Origin: Bacteroidales bacterium
Lineage (GTDB): Bacteria > Bacteroidota > Bacteroidia > Bacteroidales > UBA932
NCBI GenBank assembly: GCA_017501525.1
Contig: JAFVWT010000011.1
Coordinates: 62,001-126,000 of the forward strand
DNA length: 64,000 nucleotides
Direction: 5' to 3'
Shown: positions 18,091 to 27,941 of the stretch, one piece after another
Position numbering within the stretch: position 1 is the stretch's first letter
Layout: the number at the start of each line of letters is the position of its first letter
Program-made: the position numbers and the translations under genes
Notes under the pieces: model-generated
The model's input: only the letters and a program-made list of their open reading frames with translations
Told to the model about the DNA's origin: nothing
Databases searched by the model: none

Positions 18091-18124
18091 TACATCAGTC
18101 ACTCTCATTTTATTCTTGGGAGAG

Positions 18125-18543
18125 TTATTGTATTGGACCCATCTGTTGAGTTATAGTAATTATGTTGAACATCAGATCAGGTGTGTCGATCCAGAAGGCA
18201 ATTCTTCTAAGGTATGGATAACTATTGGGAGCTACCCATATATCTATCACTCCATCCTGAGTGTAGGAGATAGAGTACCAGTTTGTTTCCATTTGTTCTG
18301 TTTCTTCTTTCAATACAATCATTGAATCAGCAGAGGGAATAAGGTGCTGGTAGTATAGATTATATATACGGGCATCATCAACCTGCCATATGTTCTTAGG
18401 AACCAAGTGTATAAAATGCTGGTCCGCAGAAAGTGTCTTATAATCCGAATAATTGTAGACTATAAATTCTGTTCCTTTTCTACAGGATAAAGCGGAAGAC
18501 AAAAGAAGAACAACCGTAAAAAAAATATATATGTCTTTCTCAT
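18125..18543 (-). pseudogene. Small lipoprotein, frameshifted at a homopolymer
   Basis: The open frame from 18502 (TTG) down to 18125 encodes 125 residues of a secreted-type protein but lacks a full signal peptide. An ATG at 18543-18541 starts MRKTYIFF in another frame. Adding one base to the A8 run at 18518-18525 (T8 on the coding strand) joins the two into MRKTYIFFFTVVLLLSSALSC followed by RKG, an ideal lipoprotein signal with lipobox ALSC. So it is a one-base frameshift in a homopolymer: a sequencing error, a decayed gene, or a phase-variable switch. Product function unknown. It follows the next entry by 13 bp in the same transcript. Confidence 0.65.
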
Positions 18544-18556
18544 ATCAGTATAATTT

Positions 18557-18771
18557 TTAATATAGTGAATATGTTATTGTCCTGTAGTTCCAAGTATAAT
18601 TAGAACTGTTGCCTCCGGTATCGCCGGAATCAAAATCTACCTCATACGATTCTCTTTGAGATTAATGGTAGTTGGGTGATTGCACTCATAGAAATTGAGT
18701 GTGATACTATCCTCAAAGGAGCAGGATAGTATCGTTTTACTGAAAATAGTAAATAATACTAAGCGCTTCAT
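18557..18771 (-). pseudogene. Very small lipoprotein, probable frameshift
   Basis: ATG at 18771 starts MKRLVLFTIFSKTILSC, a lipoprotein signal with lipobox ILSC, and continues to a TAG near 18637 after only 44 residues. Shifting the frame by one base just before that stop opens YEVDFDSGDTGG...SNYTWNYRT, which runs to a TAA at 18559-18557, right before the next gene's ATG. The continuation looks protein-like in composition, so I infer an indel near 18640-18650. Intact length would be about 70 residues. Both adjacent small lipoproteins carrying single-base shifts suggests decay or poor base calling. Confidence 0.55.
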
Positions 18772-18859
18772 AATAGTAAATTTTAATAACCCTACTCTAT
18801 TGATAGACTTTTCGGAACCACCTGGATGGATATTACTCAGCTGATATCCCATCTGTCCA

Positions 18860-18890
18860 CAAAAATATAAAAAAAACAGGTGAACAACAA
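18860..18890 (-). promoter_or_regulatory. Probable sigma-ABfr promoter for the lipoprotein pair
   Basis: Read on the minus strand: TTG (part of TTGTTG, 18890-18885) with 17 or 20 bases to TATTTTTG (18867-18860), matching the Bacteroidetes TTTG/TAnnTTTG pattern. The predicted start lies about 80 bases upstream of the ATG at 18771. Confidence 0.45.
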
Positions 18891-18980
18891 TTTTTGTTTT
18901 TAGGAAATACGGATTATGATCAAAAGGATGTATGTCAGTTTCAATTGATTGTGCGGAGTCTTGTTTTTAAAGACTATAAA

Positions 18981-19036
18981 ACCCCGAAAGTTTTTTTGTT
19001 TGACTTTCGGGGGTCATGTCAGTTTGACTTTCGGGG
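18981..19036 (-). terminator. Terminator, copy B plus a third half-site
   Basis: Bases 18981-19012 repeat 18054-18085 exactly, including the 11-nt loop. A third ACTTTCGGGG half-arm sits at 19027-19036, so two alternative hairpins can form with the single ACCCCGAAAGT arm. It lies 28 bp beyond the end of the minus-strand DPP11 gene and probably terminates it. Confidence 0.75.
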
Positions 19037-19064
19037 TTTATGTTATAAATGACAGCAATCTCCA

Positions 19065-21167
19065 TTATTCATTCATAGCATTTGTCCCATTTTCTTCAAC
19101 AAATACCATTTCGTCGAGCAAGTGGGATGCTCCTGCTACTTTATCAATAACAAATAGGGCGTAGCGGATATCTAATGCGATATTTCTACATACAGTAGGG
19201 TCAAATACGATGTCACTCATTGTTCCTTCCCAGACTCTATCGAAGTTTATTCCGATAAGATTGCCTTCAGCATCGATTACAGGGCTGCCGGAGTTCCCAC
19301 CCGTAGTGTGGTTTGTGGCGATAAATGCTACGGGAACAGAACCGTTTTCTTCCCAACGGCCGTAATCTTTTGTAGCGTAGATATCTCTAAGGCGCTGGGG
19401 AATGTTGTAATCGTAGATTTCGGGGTTGTCTTTTTCCATTATCCCTTCTAATGAAGATGATGGATGATAATATATACCATCAGCGGGGCTATAGCCTTTA
19501 ACCTCTCCGTAGGCAATTCTAAGGGTCAAATTTGCATCTGGATAGAATAGCCTATCGGTCTGAAACTCCATAAGTCCTCTCATGTATGATCTGTAGAGGA
19601 GGTTTAGCTCTTTAACCGAGGTGGTGACTTTTGCCCCCAATTCTCTGTATAGATCGTTGAATGCGTTGTAGAACAGTATCATGACGTCGTTTGAGAGTAT
19701 CTCTTCAGGGGTGCTTTGTAGTCTTTGTTGGTCGGCAAAAGCGGTATTGCTGAAAAATTCCTGAGCCATTGCATTGAGATCTGAGTCATATTTTTCCAGA
19801 AGTGCTTTAAAATAGTCGGGATAATAACACTGATCTACATCTCGGATGAAGCTGTTTATCACTGCAACAAATATCTCTTTGTCTATGGGAAGATAAAAAT
19901 CTTTATAGAATGACTGGGCCAATTGCTCCCTCTTTTGCGGGTCTGCCTTGAGGTAATTTCCTGCAAATCTTACAAGTTCCACAGAAAGAGCAGACTCATT
20001 AAAATACTCAGTCGCAAAGAGTTCATCGCGGTAGCTAAGGATTACGGAGTCCATTTTCTCTACAAGTCCGTTATATTGGGGTTTATCTGCTGCCCACGAT
20101 TTGAAACTCTCCTCCAAAGCTCTTTTCTGTGCTACTGTTTCAAGCCTTTTTATCCCTTTTGCCTCTCCTTGCCATTTTTTCCAGGCATTTGCTATACCTG
20201 CATTTTTAGATGCATACTGTATTCTTACTGCAGGAGAACTCTCCATATATTTTCTTTGAATATCAAGTCTTTGAGTCCTTAAATCAATTTTGGCAGGATT
20301 GGAGATATTTGCAATATAATCTACTTCTGACGAAAGAATGTATTCACGAGTGCTTCCCGGGAAACCATAGACAAATGTGAAGTCCCCTTCCTGCACTCCG
20401 TCCAAAGAGATATTGAAAAAGTGTTTGGGTCTGTATGGGACATTCTCTTCTGAGTAGGGGGCAGGGTTGTTGTTTTTGTCTGCATAAATACGGAATATGC
20501 TGAAGTCTCCTGTATGGCGAGGCCACATCCAGTTGTCGGTATCTCCTCCGAATTTACCAATTGATGAAGGGGGAGCGCCTACTAATCTGACATCTGAGAA
20601 GACTTGATATACAAACATATAGTAGACATTACCGTAAAATAGAGGGAGAATGTCGGCTGAATATGAGATTCCTTCTTTCTGAGCTTCTTCAATGATTTTT
20701 TTTGAATTTTTTGCTACTGTTTCAAGCCTTTGTTCTTCACTCATGGTACTTACATATCCATTAAGTACCGCTTCGGTAACATCCTCCATTCTGACCAAGA
20801 ATCTGACAGTCAGTCCGGGGTTGGGAAGTTCCTCCGATCTGTTCATCGCCCAAAATCCATTGGTGAGGTAGTCGTGCTCAACTGAGCTGTGGGCTTGAAT
20901 TTGTCCGTATCCGCAATGGTGATTTGTGATAAGTAATCCTTCGGCTGAAATGAGTTCCCCCGTACATCCTCTCCCAAATTGGACTATACCATCTTTTAGT
21001 GATACCTGTTCAAGTGAGTAAAGGTCGGCGGCACTGAGTTCCAGTCCTTTTTCTTGCATTTCTTTTATTTTTTCAGAGATTTGGGATGGGAGCCACATCC
21101 CTTCATCTGCCCTTGTACTAAATGTTAAAAGTGTAGTGGCAAAGAGAACTAAGAATATTTTTTTCAT
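19065..21167 (-). CDS. S46 family dipeptidyl-peptidase, DPP11 type (Asp/Glu-specific)
   Basis: A 700-residue exported serine peptidase that removes dipeptides with acidic P1 residues. The start MKKIFLVLFATTLL at 21167 gives a clean signal peptide; an extra 8 residues upstream are open but not needed. TNHHCGYGQIQ carries the catalytic His and TTGGNSGSP the catalytic Ser. The residue 18 positions after that Ser is Arg (NFDRVWEG), equivalent to Arg673 of Porphyromonas gingivalis DPP11; DPP7 has Gly there. This indicates DPP11 specificity. Probably periplasmic, feeding acidic dipeptides to the POT transporters. Confidence 0.88.
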   Translation of the reverse strand: MKKIFLVLFATTLLTFSTRADEGMWLPSQISEKIKEMQEKGLELSAADLYSLEQVSLKDGIVQFGRGCTGELISAEGLLITNHHCGYGQIQAHSSVEHDYLTNGFWAMNRSEELPNPGLTVRFLVRMEDVTEAVLNGYVSTMSEEQRLETVAKNSKKIIEEAQKEGISYSADILPLFYGNVYYMFVYQVFSDVRLVGAPPSSIGKFGGDTDNWMWPRHTGDFSIFRIYADKNNNPAPYSEENVPYRPKHFFNISLDGVQEGDFTFVYGFPGSTREYILSSEVDYIANISNPAKIDLRTQRLDIQRKYMESSPAVRIQYASKNAGIANAWKKWQGEAKGIKRLETVAQKRALEESFKSWAADKPQYNGLVEKMDSVILSYRDELFATEYFNESALSVELVRFAGNYLKADPQKREQLAQSFYKDFYLPIDKEIFVAVINSFIRDVDQCYYPDYFKALLEKYDSDLNAMAQEFFSNTAFADQQRLQSTPEEILSNDVMILFYNAFNDLYRELGAKVTTSVKELNLLYRSYMRGLMEFQTDRLFYPDANLTLRIAYGEVKGYSPADGIYYHPSSSLEGIMEKDNPEIYDYNIPQRLRDIYATKDYGRWEENGSVPVAFIATNHTTGGNSGSPVIDAEGNLIGINFDRVWEGTMSDIVFDPTVCRNIALDIRYALFVIDKVAGASHLLDEMVFVEENGTNAMNE

Positions 21168-21284
21168 AATAATTTGATTGATTTTGTTCAACTTTTGTAC
21201 CTATTCGTAGCAACAAATATAGACATTTCCTATCTTTGCCACAATTATTTTATAGTTTGCAATCATTTATAATTTTATAGAGAC

Positions 21285-21938
21285 ATGAAATTCTTCATCG
21301 ACACAGCAAATCTTGCACAAATTCAGGAAGCCTACGATATGGGCGTATTGGACGGAGTTACCACAAATCCATCATTGATGGCAAAAGAGGGGATTAAAGG
21401 TAAAGAAAACCAACTTAAACACTATGTTGATATTTGCAATATAGTGAAAAGTGACGTTAGTGCCGAGGTTATTGCTACTGACTTTGAAGGTATGCTTCGG
21501 GAAGGGGAAGAACTTGCCGCTTTGAATGAACATATCGTAATCAAACTCCCTTGTACAGCAGATGGTATCAAAGCTGTCAAATATTTCTCTGAGAAAGGCA
21601 TGAAGACAAATTGTACTCTTGTTTTCTCATTAGGTCAGGCCCTTTTAGCGGCAAAAGCGGGTGCCACATACGTTTCACCCTTTGTAGGACGTTTGGATGA
21701 TGTCAGCGAAAGTGGGGTTGGACTAATTAAAGAGATTGTGGATGTATACAATTATTACGGATTTGCGACTCAAGTTCTTGCTGCATCTATCCGTCATACC
21801 CGTCATATTATAGATTGCCTGAAAGTCGGAGCAGATGTTGCAACTTGTCCACTTTCAGCGATCAAAGGTCTTTTGAATCATCCTTTAACAGATAATGGCT
21901 TAAAGAAGTTTTTGGAGGATTACCAAAAGATAGGATAA
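21285..21938 (+). CDS. Transaldolase / fructose-6-phosphate aldolase family protein
   Basis: A 217-residue protein of the short TalC/FSA class. FIDTANLAQIQEA at the start, GVTTNPSLMAKEG, and the Schiff-base lysine in IVIKLP (Lys87) are present. The short form may act as transaldolase or as fructose-6-phosphate aldolase, and sequence alone does not decide. A -7 box TATCTTTG is at 21231-21238. It is followed by a terminator. Confidence 0.9.
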   Translation: MKFFIDTANLAQIQEAYDMGVLDGVTTNPSLMAKEGIKGKENQLKHYVDICNIVKSDVSAEVIATDFEGMLREGEELAALNEHIVIKLPCTADGIKAVKYFSEKGMKTNCTLVFSLGQALLAAKAGATYVSPFVGRLDDVSESGVGLIKEIVDVYNYYGFATQVLAASIRHTRHIIDCLKVGADVATCPLSAIKGLLNHPLTDNGLKKFLEDYQKIG

Positions 21939-21980
21939 GGAACTGTATATATATATAAATAGTATTATAAAGTTGTTAGT

Positions 21981-22022
21981 AATCTGTCTGCAAGAGTATA
22001 TCTTGTGGACAGATTTTTTTTA
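21981..22022 (+). terminator. Terminator after transaldolase-like gene
   Basis: AATCTGTC (21981-21988) pairs with GACAGATT (22008-22015). The loop itself can form TGCAAGA/TCTTGTG, and the stem is followed by an uninterrupted T-run. Confidence 0.85.
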
Positions 22023-22157
22023 TAAAACAATGTATTTGAAAAAAAATTTTTATATTTGCAAAAAGTCGGATTTGTAATATTTGACGATATAAATATCTGA
22101 CAGTGGTGGCCGAAAAACTGGAATAGAGTAGGCATAACTTATTAACACTTATTAATT

Positions 22158-22583
22158 ATGAGAAAGTATATACTATTAACAGCATTGGTGTTTGCACTAA
22201 TGATGACAGGGTGCCAGAAACAAGAATGTCTTACAGAATCGCCTATATTGGAGTATACTGCGTGGGAAGGGAAATTGATTGTGGAAGATAATAATGACGT
22301 AAATCAATATGGTGTCACATTGGAATTTTTCCACTCAATTGATGAAGAGAATGATAGCGGTGGGGATAATATGAGAAGTACCATAAATGACGGATCGAAT
22401 ATTTATTCCAGAGGTGCCAGGTATTGGCAGAATGGTCTTTGTGTGAGGGTTGAAAGTTCTTCAGGAGCTTTTGAAAATGGATCTTATTGGATAACATCCT
22501 ATAGTGGTGATAGAATGGAGATGGAGTATGTAAATAATTCGAAGACTATAACATTGGATGTAGAACTGAAATCCAAGATATAA
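22158..22583 (+). CDS. Hypothetical lipoprotein
   Basis: A 141-residue protein with a lipoprotein signal (lipobox MTGC, Cys19). The mature part is acidic and beta-rich, with TAWEGKLIVEDNNDVNQYGVTL and a C-terminal YVNNSKTITLDVEL, reminiscent of small Bacteroidales lipoproteins with a lipocalin-like fold. I do not recognise a family. It stands alone between two terminators. Confidence 0.65.
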   Translation: MRKYILLTALVFALMMTGCQKQECLTESPILEYTAWEGKLIVEDNNDVNQYGVTLEFFHSIDEENDSGGDNMRSTINDGSNIYSRGARYWQNGLCVRVESSSGAFENGSYWITSYSGDRMEMEYVNNSKTITLDVELKSKI

Positions 22584-22610
22584 GGGTGTAGGGAGAGCCC
22601 TATGTATAAC

Positions 22611-22657
22611 TAAAAAAGAGCGAGGGAGTATCAATCTGTTTTTTGATATTCCCTCGC
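22611..22657 (-). terminator. Terminator for tRNA-Gln (possibly bidirectional)
   Basis: GCGAGGGAGTATCA (22620-22633) pairs with TGATATTCCCTCGC (22644-22657), a 14-bp stem with one wobble. The A-run AAAAAA just before 22618 gives a T-run on the minus strand, as expected for terminating the tRNA transcript. Confidence 0.85.
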
Positions 22658-22662
22658 TTATG

Positions 22663-22733
22663 TTGACCTACCAGGATTCGAACCTAGACAGACAGAACCA
22701 AAATCTGTAGTGCTACCATTACACCATAGGTCA
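22663..22733 (-). tRNA. tRNA-Gln (anticodon TTG)
   Basis: Read on the minus strand: acceptor TGACCTA/TAGGTCA, D-arm with AATGGTAGC, anticodon stem ACAGA/TCTGT around the loop TTTTGGT (anticodon TTG), variable loop, and T-arm with GGTTCGAATCC. Discriminator base A. No CCA is encoded. Confidence 0.95.
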
Positions 22734-22781
22734 ATTCGGACTGCAAATATAGTAGTATTTTTTTACATTCCTAATTTTTTT

Positions 22782-23243
22782 TTACGAAAATGTAGGGAAA
22801 GAGTCACCTAAGATGAAGAATAAAGCAATCCAAAATGCAAATCTGATCCCTTTACCTACTAACATATATAAGGCGCATTTTGCAAAATTGACCTTGTAGA
22901 AACCAAGTCCTATGGCGAAAATGTCTCCTATGAAAGGAAACCAGGAACAAAAAGCCAAAAGTGCGCCATATTTATCTATTCTCGATTTCTGTTTTAGCAG
23001 GGTCTCTTCGGATACTTTGAACCATCTCTCAATCCATTCCCATTTTCCGCTTCTTCCTATCCAGTAGGATGTAATTCCCCCCAACCAGTTTCCGGCGGTG
23101 GATACAATAAAAGATGTTATAGGATTTCCTCCGGCCAACAGGTCGCCTACCAATAAGAAGTCGGACGAGAATGGGACAACTGTTGCTGCCATAAATGTCC
23201 CGACGAATAGCCCGATTAGTCCCCAGTCCTGAAGAAATTCCAT
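22782..23243 (-). CDS. YqaA/DedA-like membrane protein
   Basis: A 153-residue protein with about four hydrophobic segments resembling the SNARE-associated/VTT family (YqaA subgroup). The motif GNWLGGITSYWIGRSGK and FCSWFPFIGDIFAIGLG are characteristic. Members are linked to phospholipid flipping or envelope homeostasis; the exact role is unknown. The stop is directly followed by the tRNA on the same strand. Its start overlaps the tadA stop by one base, indicating coupling. Confidence 0.85.
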   Translation of the reverse strand: MEFLQDWGLIGLFVGTFMAATVVPFSSDFLLVGDLLAGGNPITSFIVSTAGNWLGGITSYWIGRSGKWEWIERWFKVSEETLLKQKSRIDKYGALLAFCSWFPFIGDIFAIGLGFYKVNFAKCALYMLVGKGIRFAFWIALFFILGDSFPTFS

Positions 23244-23683
23244 TATTTTCTCAATTTTTTAAAAAATCCTGATACTATCTCGGAGCACTCTTTATCCATA
23301 ATCCCTTTAGTGATTTGAGTCTTGGGGTGCAGTAGTGACGGGGTGTACTGTGAATATCCCCTTTTGGGATCATCTGCACCATATACAACTCTCCCTATTT
23401 GAGCCCATGCAAGAGCAGCCGCGCACATAGGACATGGCTCGACTGTTACATATATTGTGCAGTCGTTTAGATATTTACCTCCAAGGAAATTAGTTGCAGT
23501 GGTAATTGCAAGCATCTCAGCGTGGGCAGTGGTATCTTTGAGTCTCTCTGTCAGATTGTGTGCGCACGCAATAATTTTTCCTTGTGAAACAATAACTGCT
23601 CCTATCGGAATTTCACCTTCTTTCTCCCCTTTACGGGCAAACCTCAGGGCTTCTTCCATATAATATTCATCCTTGTGAATCAT
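23243..23683 (-). CDS. tadA: tRNA-specific adenosine deaminase-like protein
   Basis: A 146-residue cytidine/deoxycytidylate deaminase fold enzyme. HAE (54-56) supplies the zinc ligand and proton shuttle; PCPMC (83-87) supplies two zinc-binding cysteines. It is predicted to convert A34 to inosine in tRNA-Arg(ACG). The C-terminus is near the usual length. A guanine-deaminase role is an alternative within the family. Confidence 0.88.
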   Translation of the reverse strand: MIHKDEYYMEEALRFARKGEKEGEIPIGAVIVSQGKIIACAHNLTERLKDTTAHAEMLAITTATNFLGGKYLNDCTIYVTVEPCPMCAAALAWAQIGRVVYGADDPKRGYSQYTPSLLHPKTQITKGIMDKECSEIVSGFFKKLRK

Positions 23684-23741
23684 TTTATTGATCGGTAATG
23701 GGTTGTAAAAACTTCTTAAGTTTCCTTAAACCAGATTTAAA

Positions 23742-25121
23742 TCAGAATAGAAGTGAATAAATCAGGGCTCCTGCTACATATCCCAATAATATAATTGGGG
23801 TAAACTTTTTCAGATAATATCCGAATGAAATTTTCTCAATACCCATTACGGTGACTCCTGCGGCGGAGCCTATAATCAATATACTGCCTCCTGTTACGCA
23901 GCAATATGCGAGAAATGTCCAGAATGAGCTGTCGGCTATAAATGCTCCGGTCTCTGCAAGAGGGTACATTCCCATTGTGGCTGCCACAAGGGCTACATTA
24001 TCCAGGAATGATGAACAGATTCCCAATAAGAAGGCTATTGCATTATGATTATCAAATAATGAGTTCAGACCTTCAGACAAGATTGTCAATATTCCTATAG
24101 TGTCAAGAGCCTTGACAGACATGAGGATTCCGAGGAAGAAGAAGATTGTGGAAATATCAAGTTTCCCGAAAAGTGTGCTGACTTTGAGTCTTGTCGAGTT
24201 TGGATCTTTAGAACGAGCACTCTTAATGTCTGTAATTATCCATAGAAGTACCAGACCTAATAGCACACCCATAAATGGTGGCAAGTTGAACAGGCTCTGG
24301 AGAACCGGAACCATGCCTAATGAGAGTATGCCGATAATGAGAAGAGTGCTTTGGAATCGTGGGGTTATATATTCGGGAAGGGTGTTTTTTATTGTTGTGG
24401 GTCTTTCAGAAATTGTCTCCCCCTTTTTGAACATATATGTAGTAATGGCCAATGGTACGCACATCATTGTCAAGGAGGAAGGAAGTACATGAGAAATTTG
24501 GTGAGTGGCACTCAGATTTCCCCCTGTCCATAGCAGAAGTGTCGTTACGTCTCCTATTGGGGACCAGGAACCACCGGCATTTGCGGCAATTATCGTTGTA
24601 CACGCATAGATCAGGCTATCTTTTTTCTCAGGGACAATCTTGTTGATGACAGCTATCATTACAATAACGGTGGCAAGGTTTCCCAATAGTGCAGACATAA
24701 AAAATGTGATGAAAGCGAAAATCCAAAGAAGTTTTCTTTTGCTGTTTGTTTTGATGGCTCTTGTGATTACCGAGAATGAGCCATGTGAATCAAGCACTTC
24801 AATGATTGCCATTGATGCTAAGACAAAAAACAGGGTGGTTGCAACATCTCCTAAAGATTCAGTAACGGCAACTTCGAGAAATCTGGTTACTTGCTCGGGG
24901 TATGATAATGATGCAAATTTGGGGAATCCGGCGATAAAATTATTAAAGAAATGAGGGGGATGTTCTGTAAATACTCCTCCGGCACTGAGAATTGTCAGAA
25001 GCCAAAGTATGATGCACATTCCAACTGCGACAGCTGCTTTATTGATTTTAACAATGTCTTCCATGGCAATAAGAATCACTCCGATAATGAACAGAACTGC
25101 CATAATGTAAAAAACTACCAT
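23742..25121 (-). CDS. nhaD: NhaD-type sodium:proton antiporter
   Basis: A 459-residue inner-membrane protein with 11-13 hydrophobic segments of the ion transporter superfamily. GGSWSPIGDVTTLLLW and FLDNVALVAATMGM match conserved NhaD segments, including the Asp residues in the putative ion path. It exports Na+ in exchange for H+. It fits a cell that uses sodium gradients (the Na/Pi symporter is also present). Divergent from groES. Confidence 0.9.
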   Translation of the reverse strand: MVVFYIMAVLFIIGVILIAMEDIVKINKAAVAVGMCIILWLLTILSAGGVFTEHPPHFFNNFIAGFPKFASLSYPEQVTRFLEVAVTESLGDVATTLFFVLASMAIIEVLDSHGSFSVITRAIKTNSKRKLLWIFAFITFFMSALLGNLATVIVMIAVINKIVPEKKDSLIYACTTIIAANAGGSWSPIGDVTTLLLWTGGNLSATHQISHVLPSSLTMMCVPLAITTYMFKKGETISERPTTIKNTLPEYITPRFQSTLLIIGILSLGMVPVLQSLFNLPPFMGVLLGLVLLWIITDIKSARSKDPNSTRLKVSTLFGKLDISTIFFFLGILMSVKALDTIGILTILSEGLNSLFDNHNAIAFLLGICSSFLDNVALVAATMGMYPLAETGAFIADSSFWTFLAYCCVTGGSILIIGSAAGVTVMGIEKISFGYYLKKFTPIILLGYVAGALIYSLLF

Positions 25122-25264
25122 AATTTTTTCTGTTTAATAAGTTGTTGCAAAGATATAAAATAGATTGAAAGTAGGGTGACAAATTGTCATAAATTCTTTA
25201 ATGGCATTTATTTTGTTTGTAGTCGTACCGTAAAAATGACATAAACATTTAAAATATAGCAGAA

Positions 25265-25534
25265 ATGAATATTAGACCATTAGCAGACAGAGTGCTTGTA
25301 GAGCCTAAAGAGGCTGAGACCAGAACAGCAAGCGGTATTTTTATCCCTGAGACAGCAAAAGAAAAACCTCAACAAGGAACAGTAGTGGCTGTGGGAAATG
25401 GTAAAGCGGATGAGCCTATGGAACTTAAAGTAGGTGATGTTGTCCTTTATGGCAAGTATGCCGGAACTGAGATCAACGTAGATGGTAAGGACTATTTGAT
25501 GATGCGTCAGTCAGACATTATGGCGATAATGTAA
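25265..25534 (+). CDS. groES: Co-chaperonin GroES
   Basis: An 89-residue 10-kDa chaperonin. [10 protein letters not shown] at the start, the mobile-loop region [20 protein letters not shown], and the C-terminal [13 protein letters not shown] are conserved. It caps GroEL. It forms the usual operon with groEL 83 bp downstream. I saw no CIRCE element upstream. Confidence 0.97.
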   Translation: MNIRPLADRVLVEPKEAETRTASGIFIPETAKEKPQQGTVVAVGNGKADEPMELKVGDVVLYGKYAGTEINVDGKDYLMMRQSDIMAIM

Positions 25535-25602
25535 TAAAGAAGACTCGCGAATCTGTGATCTCATTTATAGAAATTTCTTTAAAAATCGTTTAATATTGTT
25601 AA

Positions 25603-27246
<1,644 letters not shown>

Positions 27247-27284
27247 AAGAAGTTCCTGAAAATAGATACACACTATTAGATATG

Positions 27285-27316
27285 GGTCCGATTATCGTTC
27301 GCGAGTCGGACCTTTT
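27285..27316 (+). terminator. Terminator after groEL
   Basis: GGTCCGA (27285-27291) pairs with TCGGACC (27306-27312), followed by TTTTCT. Confidence 0.85.
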
Positions 27317-27326
27317 CTATTGCAAA

Positions 27327-27375
27327 ATTCTTTACCCATTTTGCGCTCACTTTAGTTTCTTTGTTGTATATTTGT
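27327..27375 (+). promoter_or_regulatory. Duplicated promoter segment, copy 1
   Basis: A 49-bp segment that recurs at 27874-27921 with a single-base indel. It contains TTTTG and, 23 bases further, TATATTTG (27367-27374), a match to the Bacteroidetes -7 box. It precedes the lipoprotein gene at 27426 by about 50 bases. Confidence 0.6.
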
Positions 27376-27425
27376 ACATAGATGAAATTTGGGGTATGTG
27401 TAAATAGATAGAAACATTAATTATC

Positions 27426-27809
27426 ATGAAAAAGATTATTTTACTTACATTATCATTAGTGACTTTATTCATATCTTCTTGCGAAAAATATCCTGGAGAT
27501 GATGATATGATGGGGACGTATCTGGGTAAGGAAAGTTTTTATGTCGCCTCTCAGATGGGATATGGTTTTATGGGTGAATGTGATGACTATTTTTACTATA
27601 CCCGATATTCCGAAGATGAGGCCTGGACTCCTTTTTATTCTTATATTAAGGAGTTTGACTATGAAGAGGGTTACGAGTATCATATTACTGTAAGGGTATA
27701 TGAAGTTCCTTCGGGGATTATGGATATAGGAAAATATCAGTACAAACTGCATAAGATCAACTCAAAAGTTCTGATGGATTCCGAAGTTTCAACAATCCTT
27801 TCTTTTTAA
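27426..27809 (+). CDS. Hypothetical lipoprotein
   Basis: A 127-residue protein with a lipoprotein signal (lipobox ISSC, Cys19). The mature part is unusually rich in Tyr, Asp and Glu (for example DDYFYYTRYSEDEAW) and predicted mostly beta. No family recognised. It is driven by the duplicated promoter segment shared with the next gene, so the two are likely coregulated. Confidence 0.6.
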   Translation: MKKIILLTLSLVTLFISSCEKYPGDDDMMGTYLGKESFYVASQMGYGFMGECDDYFYYTRYSEDEAWTPFYSYIKEFDYEEGYEYHITVRVYEVPSGIMDIGKYQYKLHKINSKVLMDSEVSTILSF

Positions 27810-27873
27810 AATATCCCAACAAAGCGATGTGGTTGTCCATATGACAGTGGAGAGTAAATCGCTAATCGGCTAC

Positions 27874-27921
27874 ATTCTTTACCCATTTTGCGCTCACTTT
27901 GTTTCTTTGTTGTATATTTGT
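27874..27921 (+). promoter_or_regulatory. Duplicated promoter segment, copy 2
   Basis: Second copy of 27327-27375, identical except for one missing A. TTTTG (27886-27890) is 22 bases upstream of TATATTTG (27913-27920). It lies 20 bp upstream of the start of the DUF4465 gene. Confidence 0.6.
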
Positions 27922-27941
27922 GGAAAATATGTATTATTGAT

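Noticed and set aside
21168..21191. Eight-residue N-terminal extension of DPP11
   Set aside because: The signal peptide is complete from the second Met (21167) and the extension would add a polar stretch before it.
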